The notes below the pieces were generated by a model. That model was not told where the DNA came from. It saw only the letters and a list, made by a program, of their open reading frames with translations, and ran no database searches. Made by a program: the position numbers and the translations under genes. From the NCBI GenBank assembly GCA_005888335.1, contig VAWY01000172.1:1-17334 (forward strand): DNA of 17,334 nucleotides. Reading direction: 5' to 3'. Below, in pieces: positions 1-6,703 of the stretch. Within the stretch, counting starts at the first letter, position 1; the number at the start of each line of letters is the position of its first letter. Source of the stretch: Actinomycetota bacterium. Its GTDB lineage: Bacteria; Actinomycetota; Thermoleophilia; Solirubrobacterales; Solirubrobacteraceae.

Positions 1-134
1 CGCGCCATGAGGATCTGCTGCGCCCGCATGATCGACGTGACCGCCGCCATCGGGCGCGCCGCCGGCGCGTCCCAGTGCTCCTCCCACTGACGGCGCGCCT
101 CGGCGATGGGGTCGAAGGGGAGCGGCCGCGGCAC
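1..134 (-). CDS. MarR-family transcriptional regulator, N-terminal fragment (cut by window edge)
   Basis: Only about 44 codons are present; the gene continues past base 1. The reading frame begins at a GTG at 134 and gives MPRPLPFDPIAEARRQW, then a stretch containing MAAVTSIMRAQQ. The DPIxEARRQW segment followed by AAVTSIMRxQQ is the N-terminal helix pattern I know from actinobacterial MarR winged-helix repressors, where it forms part of the dimer interface before the DNA-binding domain. An in-frame TGA lies six codons upstream of the GTG, so the start cannot be far from here. There is no clear Shine-Dalgarno sequence before it. The gene follows the 34-residue membrane protein gene by 42 bases on the same strand, so the two may be cotranscribed. 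The wing and recognition helix are outside the window, so the family call rests on the N-terminus alone. Confidence 0.6.
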   Translation of the reverse strand, partial: MPRPLPFDPIAEARRQWEEHWDAPAARPMAAVTSIMRAQQILMA

Positions 135-176
135 GGGCCGCGAAGCGTGTCACAGCGCGCCGACGCGCTCGTCACC

Positions 177-281
177 TCAGTGGTAGATCAGCATCTCGAC
201 CAAGAACCACGCGTTGGTCACCATGAGGGTGACGAACAGCGCGATGAGCGACAGGCGCTCGCTGGTGGTGTTGCCTTGCAT
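177..281 (-). CDS. 34-residue single-span membrane protein, function unknown
   Basis: The protein reads MQGNTTSERLSLIALF, continues with VTLMVTNAWFLVEM and ends LIYH. Residues about 10 to 32 form one hydrophobic helix long enough to cross the membrane. The N-terminus is short and polar, with Glu8 and Arg9 just before the span. The start is well supported: the sequence AAGGAGGA lies six bases before the ATG on the minus strand, one of the strongest ribosome binding sites in the window. The frame can be read further upstream, but that part is only the shadow of the hydrolase gene. The gene stands 42 bases upstream of the MarR fragment. I do not recognise a family. It could be a small regulatory subunit of a membrane complex. 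The hydrophobic composition differs sharply from the Arg/Ala/Pro-rich shadows usual in this GC-rich DNA, which argues that it is real. Confidence 0.65.
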   Translation of the reverse strand: MQGNTTSERLSLIALFVTLMVTNAWFLVEMLIYH

Positions 282-496
282 CACGTCTCCTCCTTGCCGG
301 CACGGTCCCTGTGCTCCGTGGCCGAGGCAAGCTACGTCGGCCTCGGCGCCCCCACCAGTGCTCCCAAGGGGCCTATCGACCTGCCGTTGGAGGGACGACG
401 CGGCGGAAAGCGTCACGTGGCGTGGTGCCCCGATGCGCGAACGCGAGCTCCTCCTGCGAAGGGCATCGCGCGTCCGGTCCGCCTGTTCGCGCTGGA
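282..496. other. Intergenic region, 215 bp, longest gene-free stretch
   Basis: This gap separates the end of the peptidoglycan hydrolase gene from the small membrane protein gene, both on the minus strand. It holds the ribosome binding site of the small gene at about 288-295 and a hairpin at 320-348 (listed separately). Open frames on the plus strand across it are Arg/Ala/Pro-rich shadows. I see no convincing -35/-10 pair, although a promoter for the small gene is expected here. Confidence 0.6.
321..347 (-). terminator. Hairpin between hydrolase and small membrane protein genes; terminator or 5' leader structure
   Basis: GCCGAGGC at 321-328 pairs perfectly with GCCTCGGC at 340-347 across an 11-base loop. 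There is no T-rich tract after it on the minus strand. It sits 150 bases after the hydrolase stop codon and 40 bases before the start of the small membrane protein, so it could equally be a weak terminator for the first gene or a structured leader of the second. Confidence 0.3.
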
Positions 497-2569
497 TCAG
501 TCGGTGGCGTAGCGCGACGCGTGGGTGAGCACCTCGGGGTTGCGGATGGTCCCCAGCCGCTTGATGAGCCGCGTCCACTGGCCCGGCCGCAGCGCCGCGT
601 CGAGCTCGCGCCCGAGCCGCGCGTTGGCGCCGTAGAGCGGGCGGAAGCCGACGTGGATGTGGTCGGCGTGGTCGGGCAGCGCGAGCGTGTTGTCCGCGGC
701 CGGGAAGGCCATGAGGCTGATGATCTGGTGCGGCTTCATCGCCCCCTGCAGGGTCAGCAGCCGGCGGATGGCGATGTCGGTGATCGAGCCGGGCCCCTGG
801 TGGCCGAGGATCGGGATGCCGTTGATCTTCGCGATGTCGACGGCCGTCCCCTCGCTGTGCTCGGACACGTTGCCGGCGGCGGTGTAGGTGCTGTGACCGC
901 ACCGCAGCGCGCTGACCGTCGGCTCGAGGCCGCTCGCCGACAGGAACTCGAGCGTGGCCAGCACGCGGCGGTCGATCACGCCGGCGCGGATGTCCTGCCG
1001 GCCGCAGGGGTAGGTCGTCACGCGCGGATCGCGCAGGACGCGGCGCTCGAGCGCGCTCTTGCTGAGCAGGAGCACCTGCCCGATCGTCGGATTGCGCGCG
1101 TCGCGGCCGAAGAACGGGTTCTTGCCGGCCGCCCGGTAGATCGCCGTCGACTCCAGGAGCTTCCAGCCGTCGAGCATCGGCTTCGGGTCGATCAGCGGCG
1201 CGCCGCGGCCGCCGGGGCGGATCGCGAACAGCAGGTGCGCGGCGCGCCCGGCCGCCGCCTGGGCGACGTGGCCGAGGACAGTTCCGGCCACCACGTGGCT
1301 GCCCCGTCGAAGCGGGCGGCGCGCCGCTCCCGACCGCCGGGTCCTCGGCGGCGGAAGCGGCGAGCGCGCCGGATGCGCGAACAGGCGCTCCGTGGCCAGG
1401 CCGTCCGGGGGAACCAGACGGATCCGGCCGGGGCGCCGTGGGGAGAGTGTCCGCGCAGGCTCGAGATGGGCGTACGTGTAGGTGTTGCCGTAGGCGTCAC
1501 GCAGCCGGATGAAGCTGCCCAGACCCGCCGCGCGGCCGAGGCCGACGACCTTGCCGTCCTGGACCGCGACGACCGGGCTGCCGACGCGCGCGTAGATGTC
1601 GGTTCCGCGGTGCGACCGCCTCGCCTCGTCGGCGTAGCGCGCCGGCGCCCGGACCGGGAAGCGCCCCTCCGTCAGCCCGGTGAGCGAGCCCACGAGGTCG
1701 GCGGGCAGGCCGCCCAGGAGCCGTGCTCGCATGACGATGCTGTCGACGTACCAGTCGGCGTGGTTGTAGGCGAAGATCGCCCGGCGCAGGTCCTTGTCCG
1801 CCCCGGCCGCCGCGAGGTAGCGCGCGGCGGTGAAGATCGCGTCGACCGGGTTGTAGGGGTCCTTGACCCCGTCGCCGTTGGCGTCCACGCCCCAGCGATG
1901 CCACGTCGAGGGCATGAACTGCATCCAGCCCATCGCGCCCGCGCTCGAGACGTTGAGATTGCGCCCGTAGTCGGTCTCGATCTCGTTGATCGCCGCCAGA
2001 ACCTCCCAGCGCACGTCGTACTGCGTCCCGGCGGCCTGGTAGATCGGCAGCAGGAACGGCGGGATGCGGAACTTGTCGATGAAGAAGTCGGGCACCCCGA
2101 TCGGCGCCGGGCCGGGCAGCGCCAGGCTGAACGTCGGGTTGGCCGGGGTGGGCACCGCGGCAGCGGCGTGGGTCGCCGTCGTCGTCACGCGGCGGCGGGC
2201 CATGCGCGTGCTGCGCTCGACCGGCACGGACACGTGGGACGCGACCTTCTTCGCCGTCGCCGTCATGCGCCGCCGGCGCCCCTTGGCCGGGGCAGGCTGC
2301 GCCGCGGCGGGTGCGTTGCCGGCGGGGGCTCCATGCTCCGACGGCCGGCGGGAGGGCGGCGGCGACACGGAGACCGAGACGAGCGGCGTCTGCACGGGCG
2401 GCGGCTCGACGCCGTCCACCGGCGTGCCGGAGGGCACGGGAACCGGCACCGTGACAGTGCCTCCCCCGGTCACCGTCACGGTGACCGTGCGCTCGTCGGC
2501 GCGCGCCGACCCCACGAAGATCGCGATGCCCGCGCCCAGCGCGGCAGCCCCCCACCCGCTCCTGCCCAT
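497..2569 (-). CDS. Secreted peptidoglycan hydrolase: lytic transglycosylase + M23-like + M15-like domains
   Basis: A 690-residue exported cell-wall enzyme. The chosen ATG at 2569 gives a signal peptide (MGRSGWG, hydrophobic run, SARADERT); the frame is open 40 codons further up, but that extension would destroy the signal. Residues 27-155 are a low-complexity linker with alternating Thr-Val and Pro-Val and many Pro/Arg. Residues about 160-290 form a transglycosylase domain of the MltB/SLT type: EIETDYG holds the catalytic Glu (about residue 198), followed by SSAGAMGWMQFMPSTW. Residues about 315-460 look like an M23/LytM fold: HRGTD (H320, D324) and YGNTYTYAHL are present, but the usual HLHFE is HLLFA, so one zinc ligand is missing. 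Residues about 555-650 carry SEHSEGTAVDIA (H571, D578) and DHIHVGF, the M15/VanY-type zinc pattern. The likely role is cleavage of glycan strands and peptide stems, perhaps in growth or spore walls. It diverges from the FmdB-type gene. Confidence 0.85.
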   Translation of the reverse strand: MGRSGWGAAALGAGIAIFVGSARADERTVTVTVTGGGTVTVPVPVPSGTPVDGVEPPPVQTPLVSVSVSPPPSRRPSEHGAPAGNAPAAAQPAPAKGRRRRMTATAKKVASHVSVPVERSTRMARRRVTTTATHAAAAVPTPANPTFSLALPGPAPIGVPDFFIDKFRIPPFLLPIYQAAGTQYDVRWEVLAAINEIETDYGRNLNVSSAGAMGWMQFMPSTWHRWGVDANGDGVKDPYNPVDAIFTAARYLAAAGADKDLRRAIFAYNHADWYVDSIVMRARLLGGLPADLVGSLTGLTEGRFPVRAPARYADEARRSHRGTDIYARVGSPVVAVQDGKVVGLGRAAGLGSFIRLRDAYGNTYTYAHLEPARTLSPRRPGRIRLVPPDGLATERLFAHPARSPLPPPRTRRSGAARRPLRRGSHVVAGTVLGHVAQAAAGRAAHLLFAIRPGGRGAPLIDPKPMLDGWKLLESTAIYRAAGKNPFFGRDARNPTIGQVLLLSKSALERRVLRDPRVTTYPCGRQDIRAGVIDRRVLATLEFLSASGLEPTVSALRCGHSTYTAAGNVSEHSEGTAVDIAKINGIPILGHQGPGSITDIAIRRLLTLQGAMKPHQIISLMAFPAADNTLALPDHADHIHVGFRPLYGANARLGRELDAALRPGQWTRLIKRLGTIRNPEVLTHASRYATD

Positions 2570-2687
2570 GCCCCGGCACTTTGCGGTGCGTTGGGCCGCG
2601 GCACCATTGCCCGAACCGGACGTCTTCGTCCCTCGATGGGGAGAGTTGGCCTCGCCGGCGCGGCGCCGCGCTGCCACACTCGCGCGC
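2570..2687. promoter_or_regulatory. Shared divergent promoter region, hydrolase / FmdB-type gene
   Basis: These 118 bases separate two head-to-head genes, so both promoters should lie here. No good ribosome binding site is seen before either start: the hydrolase ATG is preceded by AGTGCCGGGGC and the FmdB-type ATG by CACACTCGCGCGC. The CACACT hexamer 8 bases before the second ATG could be a -10 element of a leaderless transcript, which is common in actinobacteria, but the match is poor. Confidence 0.35.
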
Positions 2688-2927
2688 ATGCCGCTCTACG
2701 AGTTCCGCTGCCGCGCGTGCGGCGAGGTCTACGAGGAGCTGTTGCCGGTCAGCGACAGCCCCGCCGCGCCCTGCCCCAGCTGTGCCGACGGCGAGCCCGT
2801 CAGGCTGCTCTCGCGCTTCAGCGCACGCACGCAGGGCGCGCGGCACGCCGACTTCAGCCGGGTCCCGTTCGGGTCGCCGTCGTCATGCTGCGGCGGGCGC
2901 TGCGCGCACGCCCGCCGCCGCGGGTAG
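2688..2927 (+). CDS. FmdB-type zinc-ribbon protein
   Basis: A 79-residue cytosolic protein. It starts MPLYEFRCRACGEVYE and has two Cys pairs, C8-x2-C11 and C29-x2-C32, which would bind one zinc ion as in the FmdB/CxxC_CxxC_SSSS zinc-ribbon family (Pfam zf-CxxC_CxxC type, often annotated as putative regulatory protein). The C-terminus SSCCGGRCAH is a Cys/Gly-rich tail that also occurs in actinobacterial members. Family members are small and widespread; the name comes from a gene near formamidase in Methylophilus, and the biochemical role is not established. There is no visible ribosome binding site, so translation may be leaderless. It is head to head with the peptidoglycan hydrolase and ends 7 bases before the convergent amidohydrolase-fold gene. 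A functional link to either neighbour is not shown. Confidence 0.85.
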   Translation: MPLYEFRCRACGEVYEELLPVSDSPAAPCPSCADGEPVRLLSRFSARTQGARHADFSRVPFGSPSSCCGGRCAHARRRG

Positions 2928-2934
2928 TCGTTCG

Positions 2935-3846
2935 TCAGAGGCCGAGGAACTCGGCGGCGTTCTCGCGCAGGATGCGCCGCTTGCTCTCCTCGCGCAGCGG
3001 CAGCTCCTCGAGCTCGTCTTGGCAGCGCTGGAAGTCCATGCCGTTGGAGCCGAGCATGACCTTGTGGCGCAGCTGGCGGTCCATCGCCCGCACGAGCTCG
3101 GGGTCGAGCGACTTCGGGAAGTAGGCCGAGATGTCGCCGTAGACGTTCGGGTGGCGCCAGAGCATCGAGATGTACTCGCCCGTCCACGGCCACCCGGTGT
3201 GCGAGAGGTTGATCTTCAGGTCGGGGAAGTCGATGGCGACGTCGTCGACGAGCATCGGCCGCCCGACGTCGCTGGGCAGCGGCTCGGCGGAGTGCCCGAC
3301 CTGCAGGCCGACCGGGATCCCGAGCTCGACGCACTTGGCGTAGAGCGGGTAGCAGCGGCGGTCGTTCGGCGCCATGCCGAACGTGATGGGGTGGAAGTAG
3401 ACGTACTTGAAGCCGTACTCGCGCACGAAGGTCTCGATGCGCCGCAGGCTCTCGTCGATGCGCCACGGGTTGTAGCCCGCCGCCCCGATGAAGCGGCCGC
3501 CGCCCTGCTGCACCGCCTCGGCGACCACCTCCTCGGGCATGTCCATGATCAGCTGGTGGTGCGAGCGGTACGACCACATCTTCAGGCACGCGAGCACCAC
3601 CGCCTCGCAGCCCGTGCGATCGAGCTCGGCCAGCGCGTGGTCGATGTGCAGCGTCGGGTCTGGCTCGGTCGGCGGGTCGGCGACCACGACCTGCTGACCC
3701 CACTGCGTCGTCACCACGCCGTCCCGCAACAGGGGCCGCAGGGTGGTGCGCACCATGGTCTGGAACTCCTCGAACTGGTACTCGGGCCCCGAGAGGCCAG
3801 GCGCCACGAAGGGCGCGTAGTTCATGATGTCGATCGCGCCGCCCAT
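2935..3846 (-). CDS. Amidohydrolase-fold protein (Amidohydro_2 family)
   Basis: A 303-residue TIM-barrel protein of the Amidohydro_2 (ACMSD-like decarboxylase/hydrolase) family. Supporting signs are YVYFHP (about 148-153), GIPVGLQVGH (176-185), DLKINLSHTGWPW (209-221), HPNVYGDIS (232-240) and the C-terminal NAAEFLGL. It resembles an actinobacterial subgroup with GHTG, GRP and GHIGWPW signatures. Canonical metal ligands look altered: the N-terminal IDxHxH position reads IDIMNYAP, the strand-5 His position reads Gln182, and GSDYP reads GSNGM. H185, H216 and D271 remain. The substrate is therefore unknown, and a decarboxylase or hydrolase activity is only an inference. The ATG lies one base after the stop of the aldehyde dehydrogenase, and AGGA in the end of that gene serves as its ribosome binding site, so the two are translationally coupled. 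Both would act in the cytosol on a common catabolic route. Confidence 0.8.
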   Translation of the reverse strand: MGGAIDIMNYAPFVAPGLSGPEYQFEEFQTMVRTTLRPLLRDGVVTTQWGQQVVVADPPTEPDPTLHIDHALAELDRTGCEAVVLACLKMWSYRSHHQLIMDMPEEVVAEAVQQGGGRFIGAAGYNPWRIDESLRRIETFVREYGFKYVYFHPITFGMAPNDRRCYPLYAKCVELGIPVGLQVGHSAEPLPSDVGRPMLVDDVAIDFPDLKINLSHTGWPWTGEYISMLWRHPNVYGDISAYFPKSLDPELVRAMDRQLRHKVMLGSNGMDFQRCQDELEELPLREESKRRILRENAAEFLGL

Positions 3847-3847
3847 G

Positions 3848-5398
3848 TCAGTCCTGGCTCGGCGGCGTGCTGAGCAGCAGGTCGTAGACGCGCCGGTCGA
3901 GCCGCTGCGTCAGGTCCATGTGGACGTGCTTGACCTCGCAGTACTCCTTCAGCGCGTCCGGGCCGATCTCGCGCCCGAGCCCGCTCTGCTTGTAGCCGCC
4001 GAACGGGCACCGCGGCTCGACCTGATGGACGTCGTTGATCCACACCGTGCCCGCGCGCAGGCGCCCCGCGACCTCCTGTGCCTGCTCGAGGTCGGAGCTC
4101 CAGACTGCGGCCGACAGGCCGTAGATCGTGTCGTTGGCGATCCGCACCGCCTCCTCGAGGTCGGAGTAGCGCAGCACGCTGAGCACCGGCCCGAAGATCT
4201 CCTCGCGCGCGATGCGCATGTCGTTCGTGACGCCGGTGAAGATCGTCGGCTCGATCCAGTAGCCCTTCTCGAACTGCTCGCCGGCGGGGGCGCCGCCGCC
4301 GCAGCGCAGCTCCGCGCCGTCGTCCTTGCCCCACTGGATGTAGCGGAGGATCCGGTCGCGCTGCTCGGCGTTGATGACCGGCCCGAGGTCGGTGTCGAAG
4401 TCCTGCGGATCGCCGACGTTGATCGTCTTGACCCGCTCGAGCATCCGCTCGACGAACTCGTCGTGGACGCTGTCGGGCAGCAGCAGCCGCGTCCCCGACT
4501 CGCACATCTGGCCCGAGTACAGCAAGCAGCCGAACAGCGCCGCGTCGACGGCGGTCTCGACGTCGGCGTCCTCGAGCACGACCACCGGGCCCTTGCCGCC
4601 CAGCTCGAGCGAGACCTTCTTGACCGTCGCCGAGGCCAGGCGCATGATCTCGCGCCCGACCTGTGTCGAGCCGGTGAACGCCACCTTGTCCACGTCGGGG
4701 TGCGCGGCCAGGCGCGCGCCGACCTCCTCGCCGTCGCCGGTCACCACGTTGAACACGCCGGCGGGCACGCCCTCCTCGTGGCAGATGCGCGCGAGCGCGA
4801 GCAGGCTCAGCGGCGTCTTCTCGTCGGGCTTGAGGATGATGCTGTTGCCCGCGGCGAGCGCGGGCGCGGCCTTCCACAGCCCGAGCACGAGCGGGAAGTT
4901 CCACGGCACGATCCCCACGCACACGCCGATCGGCTCGTACTGGATCGTGTTCATCGACATGGTCGGGTGGTTCACCGTCGGGACCTGCTGGACCCACTGG
5001 AACTTCTCCGCCAGCTCGGCGAAGTGCATGAAGTGCGGCGAGGCGAGCCCGACGTGAAAGCCGCCCGCCTGGCGGACCGTCGCGCCGTTGGCCAGCGTCT
5101 CGGCCTCCATGAGTTCCTCGAAGTCGGTCGCGAGCCGGTCGGCGACCCGCTTCATGACCGCGGAGCGCTCCTCCGGGCTCTTGCGCGACCACACGCCCGA
5201 CTCGAACGCCGCGCGCGCGTTCTCGACGGCGCGGTCCGCGTGCTCGATGCCGCCCTTGGCGACGGTCGCGAAGACCTCGCCGGTCGCTGGGTTGCGCAGC
5301 TCGTAGCGCTGGTCGGAGTCGACGGACTCTCCGCCGATGAACATCGTGTGGTGCTGGACCCCGACGCTTGTGGGGTCGGCGACGCTGGTGGTGGCCAT
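3848..5398 (-). CDS. NAD(P)-dependent aldehyde dehydrogenase
   Basis: A 516-residue cytosolic enzyme that oxidises an aldehyde to a carboxylic acid (ALDH superfamily, betaine-aldehyde/phenylacetaldehyde type by overall form). All landmark motifs are present: PWNFP (165-169), ILKP with Lys190, FTGSTQVG (241-248), LELGGKGP with the general base Glu265, GQMCESGTR with the nucleophile Cys299, EEIFGPV (399-405) and PFGGYKQSGLGRE (465-477). The length is somewhat longer than the usual 480-500 because of a short N-terminal tail. The start at 5398 is chosen because GAGGAG lies seven bases before it; an in-frame ATG six codons upstream is less well placed. It is the first gene of a two-gene unit with the amidohydrolase-fold protein and diverges from the GAF-LuxR pair, whose palindromic promoter region it shares. 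The physiological aldehyde cannot be told from the sequence. Confidence 0.92.
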   Translation of the reverse strand: MATTSVADPTSVGVQHHTMFIGGESVDSDQRYELRNPATGEVFATVAKGGIEHADRAVENARAAFESGVWSRKSPEERSAVMKRVADRLATDFEELMEAETLANGATVRQAGGFHVGLASPHFMHFAELAEKFQWVQQVPTVNHPTMSMNTIQYEPIGVCVGIVPWNFPLVLGLWKAAPALAAGNSIILKPDEKTPLSLLALARICHEEGVPAGVFNVVTGDGEEVGARLAAHPDVDKVAFTGSTQVGREIMRLASATVKKVSLELGGKGPVVVLEDADVETAVDAALFGCLLYSGQMCESGTRLLLPDSVHDEFVERMLERVKTINVGDPQDFDTDLGPVINAEQRDRILRYIQWGKDDGAELRCGGGAPAGEQFEKGYWIEPTIFTGVTNDMRIAREEIFGPVLSVLRYSDLEEAVRIANDTIYGLSAAVWSSDLEQAQEVAGRLRAGTVWINDVHQVEPRCPFGGYKQSGLGREIGPDALKEYCEVKHVHMDLTQRLDRRVYDLLLSTPPSQD

Positions 5399-5545
5399 GG
5401 AGTCTCCTCTGCTCATGTGAGCGCCGCGAGCAGCGCGAGCGCACGGGGGCCATGAGCGTGGCGGAGCCACCGACCGGTGGCATCCCCCCAAGGGGGGATT
5501 ACAGTGTCCCGTGTGGGAACGAGGGTCCGGGGGCCGGAGGTGAGC
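5399..5545. promoter_or_regulatory. Divergent promoter region, aldehyde dehydrogenase / GAF-LuxR pair
   Basis: These 147 bases serve two divergent transcription units. They hold a ribosome binding site for each: GAGGAG at 5405-5410 on the minus strand and GGAGG at 5536-5540 on the plus strand. Two adjacent palindromes lie at 5466-5499 (listed separately). TACAGT at 5500-5505 immediately follows them and is a possible -10 element for the plus strand; no good -35 is seen at the right distance, as expected for an activator-dependent promoter. A smaller TCCC-GTGT-GGGA inverted repeat follows at 5507-5518. Confidence 0.5.
5466..5499. promoter_or_regulatory. Two abutting palindromes, candidate operators
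   Basis: The first palindrome, 5466-5481, has arms GCCACC and GGTGGC around GACC. The second, 5482-5499, reads ATCCCCCCAAGGGGGGAT, with perfect 8-base arms and a 2-base centre. They touch each other with no gap and lie between two divergent genes, just upstream of a TACAGT hexamer. Dyad symmetry at such a site is what a dimeric regulator such as a LuxR-type protein would bind. Autoregulation by the adjacent GAF-LuxR pair is an inference. Confidence 0.55.
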
Positions 5546-6703
5546 ATGGTCGGCACCGGCACGCTGGAGACCGATGTCCTCTCGGCGGTGCTCGACGCGT
5601 ATCGCGCCGCCCTGCATGAGGAGGACCTCGCGGAGACGTCTCGCGGGCACGTCAGCGCCGCCGTCCGCGAGCGGCTGCAGGTCCTGCGCGGCGAGCTGCG
5701 CGAGTCGCTGCGCGAGTGCGCGAGCCTGCCGACCGCCGAGATCGCGCGCCGGCTGCGCCTCCTTGCCGAGGTCGACTCGCGACTCCACAGCATCGCCGAG
5801 CAGGACGCCGAGTCGCGGCTCTCCGAGCTCGTGCGCATCCACGAGAGCCTGGCGCGGCTGCGCGAGCTCGAGTCGCCCCAGCAGCTCATGGAGGCGGCAC
5901 CGCGCGAGCTGTGCCGGGCCTGCGGCTTCACGCGCGCGATGATCTCGACGGTCCGCGGCTCACACTGGGTGCCGCAGGTCCTCGAGGTGGTCGACGGGGC
6001 CGACCCCGACGCCGACGCGCGGCGCCAGTACCTGTCCGGCAACCGCATCCAGCTCGCCCACATGCTGCTCGAGACCGAGATGGTCCGCCGTCGCATCCCG
6101 GTGCTGATGAGCCACCCCAGCAGCGATCCCCGGACCTACAAGCCGATCGTCGACGCGATGGAGTCGACGTCGTACGTCGGCGCGCCGATCGTGCCGACCG
6201 ACCGGACCATCGGCTTCTTCCACGCCGACCGCTACGGCCAGGAGCTGCCGGTCAGCGCGCGGGACCGCGACAACCTGTGGGTGTTCGCCGAGCACTTCGG
6301 CCTGCTCTACGAGCGCGCCGTGCTCGTCGAGCGCATGGAGCGCCAGCGTACGGAGCTGCGTCAGGTGCTCTCGGGCGTCGCCGAGGCGCTCGACGACCTG
6401 TGCGCCGCCGACATCAACCTCGCCCGCGGCGAGCAGGCGCCCGAAAGCGCCCACGTGCCGTGGGTGCGCGAGACGCGGTCGCGGATCGAGTCACTGCTGA
6501 CCGTACGCGAGCGCGAGGTCCTGGAGCTCATGGCCGACGGCTCGACGAACACGCAGATCGCTGAGGTGCTGATCGTCTCCGAAGGCACGGTGAAGTCCCA
6601 CGTCAAGCGAATCCTGCGCAAGCTCCACGTCTCCAACCGCGCCGAGGCGGTCGCCCGCTACCTGCACCTCATGGCGCGCGAGCGGCGGATGGCGAGGACA
6701 TGA
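5546..6703 (+). CDS. GAF-domain LuxR-type transcriptional regulator (first of tandem pair)
   Basis: A 385-residue cytosolic regulator. Residues 1-95 are helical and rich in Glu, Arg and Leu, likely a dimerising coiled region. Residues about 95-260 form a GAF-like sensor: ELCRACGFTRAMIS, DPRTYKPIVDAM, SYVGAPIVP, IGFFHAD and DRDNLWVFAEHFGLLYER. A second helical linker follows. Residues about 316-375 are a LuxR/NarL helix-turn-helix: LTVREREVLELMADG, then TQIAEVLIVSEGTVKSHVKRIL. There is no phosphoreceiver domain, so a small ligand, not a kinase, probably controls it; the ligand is unknown. The start at 5546 is chosen because GGAGG stands five bases before the ATG; the frame runs 23 codons further up, but those would include the palindromes. 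The stop overlaps the start of the next regulator. It diverges from the aldehyde dehydrogenase and is paralogous to the proteins at 6700 and 13278. Confidence 0.87.
   Translation: MVGTGTLETDVLSAVLDAYRAALHEEDLAETSRGHVSAAVRERLQVLRGELRESLRECASLPTAEIARRLRLLAEVDSRLHSIAEQDAESRLSELVRIHESLARLRELESPQQLMEAAPRELCRACGFTRAMISTVRGSHWVPQVLEVVDGADPDADARRQYLSGNRIQLAHMLLETEMVRRRIPVLMSHPSSDPRTYKPIVDAMESTSYVGAPIVPTDRTIGFFHADRYGQELPVSARDRDNLWVFAEHFGLLYERAVLVERMERQRTELRQVLSGVAEALDDLCAADINLARGEQAPESAHVPWVRETRSRIESLLTVREREVLELMADGSTNTQIAEVLIVSEGTVKSHVKRILRKLHVSNRAEAVARYLHLMARERRMART

Noticed and set aside
453..470. CGATGC/GCATCG inverted repeat at about 432-470 after the hydrolase gene
   Set aside because: Six-base arms with a loop of nearly 30 bases are expected by chance in this GC-rich sequence.
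2467..2487. 21-base DNA palindrome with arms CGGTCACCGT and ACGGTGACCG
   Set aside because: It falls inside the Thr-Val repeat of the hydrolase linker; alternating ACC/GTC/ACG/GTG codons produce the symmetry by themselves.
2570..2689. N-terminal extension of the peptidoglycan hydrolase by 40 codons
   Set aside because: It would bury the signal peptide behind a charged stretch and overlap the start of the FmdB-type gene.
311..3124. Very long plus-strand open frame of 937 codons opposite the hydrolase gene
   Set aside because: Its product is Arg/Ala/Pro/Val-rich with no domain motifs and changes character wherever the true genes end; it is the antisense shadow of high-GC coding DNA.
5399..5842. 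N-terminal extension of the aldehyde dehydrogenase of about 148 codons
   Set aside because: The extension is antisense to the first GAF-LuxR gene, and a good ribosome binding site precedes the ATG at 5398.
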